Made by a program: the position numbers and the translations under genes. Shown here piece by piece: positions 4,776 through 6,371 of a DNA stretch of 6,371 nt. The notes below the pieces were generated by a model. It had not been told where the DNA came from, did no database searches, and worked only from the letters and a program-made list of their open reading frames with translations. Where the stretch lies: assembly GCA_036271855.1 (NCBI GenBank), contig DATAZV010000069.1:1-6371 (forward strand). Direction: 5' to 3'. Numbering within the stretch: the stretch's first letter is position 1; the number at the start of each line of letters is the position of its first letter. This DNA is from JAQGMJ01 sp036271855. Lineage in GTDB: Bacteria > Pseudomonadota > Gammaproteobacteria > Burkholderiales > JAEUOS01.

Positions 4776-5360
4776 TCACGGCCAAGCCCCCGTCCCCCCG
4801 CCCCCCGCCTTCGGCTTTTCCAGATCCTCCTGCTCCGCCACATATCCCTCGCGCCGGTCGATCTCCTCGAACGGATCGGCGCGCAACTCCTTCAACACCC
4901 CGTAGGCCAGTGTCGCCAGCCGGCTGCAGATCGCCGCCGCCAGCCCGCCCGCGACCACATAGGGAATCGCCGCGCCCGCGCCGCTGGAAAACGCCTTGCT
5001 CATCGTGCTCAAGCTCGCCGCCTGGAACGGCCACAGCAGCGCGCCCAGCAGCAGCGCAAAGCCGTCCAGCACCAGCGCCGGCGTGGTGTGCAGCGCCGCC
5101 GCCATGCGCTCCTTCACGCCCAGGCGCTGCAGCAGCGCCAGCACCAGGCCGATCGGCAGGGTCACCGGCACGCAGCTCACCGTCGCCGAAGCGCCCAGGT
5201 AAAGCGCGCTCATCAAATAGCGCGGTAGTTGCCCGAAGGCCGCGCCCCCGCCAAAAAGGCCCAGCGTAAACAGCACCAGCAAGGCGCCCACCATCGGGCC
5301 GAACAGCACCTGGCCGAGCACGATGCAAAGGTAACGCAGGGTGGGGCGGGAGGAATCCAT
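4776..5360 (-). CDS. Hypothetical inner-membrane protein, four predicted helices
   Basis: I do not recognise the family. The 194-residue protein has four hydrophobic stretches long enough to span a membrane, at about 8-36, 52-76, 94-112 and 132-154. A charged cytoplasmic-type tail (157-184) follows, rich in Glu/Arg/Lys with LRADPFEEIDRREGYVAEQE. No enzymatic motif is visible. The extreme C-terminus is GGGGTGAWP, encoded by three long G runs. The ATG at 5360-5358 lacks a strong ribosome site, but the first helix begins right after it, so a much later start is unlikely. The gene lies 70 bases upstream of the toxin-antitoxin pair on the same strand and is divergent from the small Pro-rich gene at 5502. 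Confidence 0.75.
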   Translation of the reverse strand: MDSSRPTLRYLCIVLGQVLFGPMVGALLVLFTLGLFGGGAAFGQLPRYLMSALYLGASATVSCVPVTLPIGLVLALLQRLGVKERMAAALHTTPALVLDGFALLLGALLWPFQAASLSTMSKAFSSGAGAAIPYVVAGGLAAAICSRLATLAYGVLKELRADPFEEIDRREGYVAEQEDLEKPKAGGGGTGAWP

Positions 5361-5501
5361 GGGCGATTCAAAGTAAGCAGTGAGCCAAGTTTCTCACGTC
5401 GCGGCATCGTCGGCCTATTCCTACAGCAGCCTCGGCGCCGCGCCGATGGACGCCACGTGCGCGCGGGCGCATCTTCGAGGCCAGAGAAAGGACCCCCGCA
5501 C

Positions 5502-5858
5502 ATGTCACCGAACACCAGCACCGCCGAAGCCCCTCCCCCCACGGCGCCGCCCGCCTCCACGGCAACGCCCGCGCCGGCAGTGCCGCCGTCGCCCCCCGCA
5601 CGGCAAGCCTTGCTCGTCGGCGGCCCCCTGCACGGCACGGTCATGCCCTTGGCCCGGCCGCTTGCCGTCACCCTGATGCCGGAAAGGGATGGCGAGCAAT
5701 ATCTTTACGTACGCCGCAACATCGGCAACCCCGGCGCCGAAACCGCGCTGTACGTCTACGGCGGCCAGCCCTCGCCGGACCAGGTGCAGGACGCCCTCAG
5801 CCGCGCGCCCCTGACGCAGACGGCGAAAATGCGCGTGCTGGGGCCGCTGCCGCTGTAG
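5502..5858 (+). CDS. Small hypothetical protein with Pro-rich N-terminus and GGPLHG motif
   Basis: The 118-residue protein starts with a disordered Ala/Pro/Thr stretch (8-33), followed by a compact region of about 85 residues. This opens with QALLVGGPLHGTVMPL (35-50), continues through EQYLYVRRNIG (65-75) and ALYVYGG (82-88), and ends VLGPLPL. The GGPLHG turn followed by short beta-type strands resembles small uncharacterised bacterial and phage proteins with a GGPxDG motif; that link is from memory and gives no function. The frame is open back to 5229, but that part is antisense to the membrane-protein gene. I therefore start at the ATG with AAGGA nine bases upstream (5488-5492). No signal peptide or membrane helix is seen. 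It stands alone on the plus strand. Confidence 0.7.
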   Translation: MSPNTSTAEAPPPTAPPASTATPAPAVPPSPPARQALLVGGPLHGTVMPLARPLAVTLMPERDGEQYLYVRRNIGNPGAETALYVYGGQPSPDQVQDALSRAPLTQTAKMRVLGPLPL

Positions 5859-5917
5859 CCTGCCGGCCCCAGACGCCACGGCACGACCTGAAGAAAAACG
5901 GAAGTTGCCGCTTAGCA

Positions 5918-5965
5918 GGTCTCCTCCCTTTCAAGGGGAGGAACAAGGTGGGGATGGGGTTAAGC
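5918..5965. repeat. Hairpin-forming intergenic repeat candidate
   Basis: CCTCCC at 5923-5928 pairs with GGGAGG at 5936-5941 around TTTCAAG. It is followed by AAGGTGGGGATGGGGTTAA (5945-5963). I recall very similar CTCCC-TTTCAAGGGGAGG plus GGTGGGGATGGGGTT elements scattered between genes in many proteobacteria, but cannot confirm this here. It lies between two convergent genes and could terminate transcription or be a mobile hairpin remnant. Confidence 0.5.
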
Positions 5966-5988
5966 CACCTTCGCCCACATCAGCCCCT

Positions 5989-6021
5989 CACCCCGCCTCG
6001 CGTCAAGCAGCACCCCGCCTC
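5989..6021. repeat. Short direct repeat pair
   Basis: CACCCCGCCTC occurs at 5989-5999 and again at 6011-6021, just beyond the stop of the downstream minus-strand membrane gene. It is an 11-base direct repeat 22 bases apart. It may be a chance product of the C-rich composition. Confidence 0.35.
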
Positions 6022-6023
6022 AC

Positions 6024-6323
6024 TCAACGCCCCAGCGCAAACGCCACCACCACGAACACAATCGCCCCCGCCAGCAACAAAAACACCAGCCAGTTCCAAG
6101 GCGCCCGCAAACGCCCCGCGCTGCCCGGCGTCCACCCCGGAATCACGATCATGTAGAACAGGAAAAACAGCACCGGCACCGCCGCCACACCCAGAAAAAT
6201 CTTCCGCCCCAGCGGCGGCAAATGCGGCAACACCAGCGCCACCACCAGCACGACCACCATCAGGAGAATCGGAATCTCCAGCATGTATCCGCGCTGCAAG
6301 CGGCGCCACGAACGGTGAACCAT
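6024..6323 (-). CDS. Small hypothetical membrane protein, three predicted helices
   Basis: I do not recognise a named family. The 99-residue protein has a short basic N-terminus (RSWRRLQRGY) and three hydrophobic spans at about 16-32, 42-61 and 77-97. The short connecting loops include PHLPPLGRK (33-41) and IPGWTPGSAGRLRAPW (61-76). The basic N-terminus and the lysine/arginine in the first loop do not give a clear topology by the positive-inside rule. The ATG at 6323-6321 is supported by GGGAG six bases upstream (6334-6330). A second ATG at residue 14, just before the first helix, is a possible alternative start. It is convergent with the gene ending at 5858. Confidence 0.75.
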   Translation of the reverse strand: MVHRSWRRLQRGYMLEIPILLMVVVLVVALVLPHLPPLGRKIFLGVAAVPVLFFLFYMIVIPGWTPGSAGRLRAPWNWLVFLLLAGAIVFVVVAFALGR

Positions 6324-6371
6324 GGGCGACTCCCTCCCAGGTGGGCGTTGGGTCCGCGCGGTGCAAGGCCG

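Noticed and set aside
5229..5501. Upstream extension of the small Pro-rich protein
   Set aside because: It is antisense to the membrane-protein gene and crosses the divergent spacer. A ribosome site supports the ATG at 5502.
5980..6366. Alternative minus-strand frame over the three-helix membrane protein
   Set aside because: Its translation is Gly/Ala-rich without structure, while the 6024-6323 frame gives three clean hydrophobic helices and a good ribosome site.

Overview
The window is GC-rich chromosomal DNA, roughly two thirds G+C by eye, densely packed with short genes. Strong G/C third positions, a DUF2934 protein, a zf-TFIIB-type zinc-ribbon protein and GC-rich intergenic hairpin repeats suggest a betaproteobacterium, most likely of the Burkholderiales. 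I favour an Oxalobacteraceae-like host (Massilia/Duganella type), but this is inference: no rRNA or marker gene is present. No phage, transposase, CRISPR, tRNA or rRNA is visible, and no gene-free stretch exceeds about 180 bases.

Layout from left to right. Positions 1-612 (minus) hold a zinc-ribbon protein with three Cys-rich sites, cut at its C-terminus by the window edge. Directly upstream of it on the same strand, and probably co-transcribed, is a prolyl aminopeptidase (651-1757) with an intact catalytic triad. Divergent from that, across a 172-bp spacer with a perfect small palindrome, is a Lys/Ala/Pro-rich histone-H1-like protein ending in a DUF2934 domain (1930-2589, plus). The next genes are again on the minus strand: a YycE-like VOC-fold protein (2654-3109), a ChaC-type gamma-glutamylcyclotransferase (3291-about 4034), a ParE/RelE-family toxin (4182-4478) preceded by its antitoxin (4475-4705), and a four-helix membrane protein of unknown role (4776-5360). 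A small Pro-rich protein with a GGPLHG motif follows on the plus strand (5502-5858), and a three-helix membrane protein (6024-6323, minus) closes the window.

Most genes look like ordinary housekeeping or accessory functions: peptide trimming, glutathione turnover, a VOC-fold protein and a type II toxin-antitoxin pair. No single multigene system ties them together. The best unexplained structure is non-coding. Two related GC-rich hairpin repeats lie in direct orientation on either side of the ChaC gene. A 40-bp interrupted dyad sits just upstream of the antitoxin and looks like its operator. A further hairpin repeat of a different type lies near position 5930. I do not see convincing evidence of a wholly new system.
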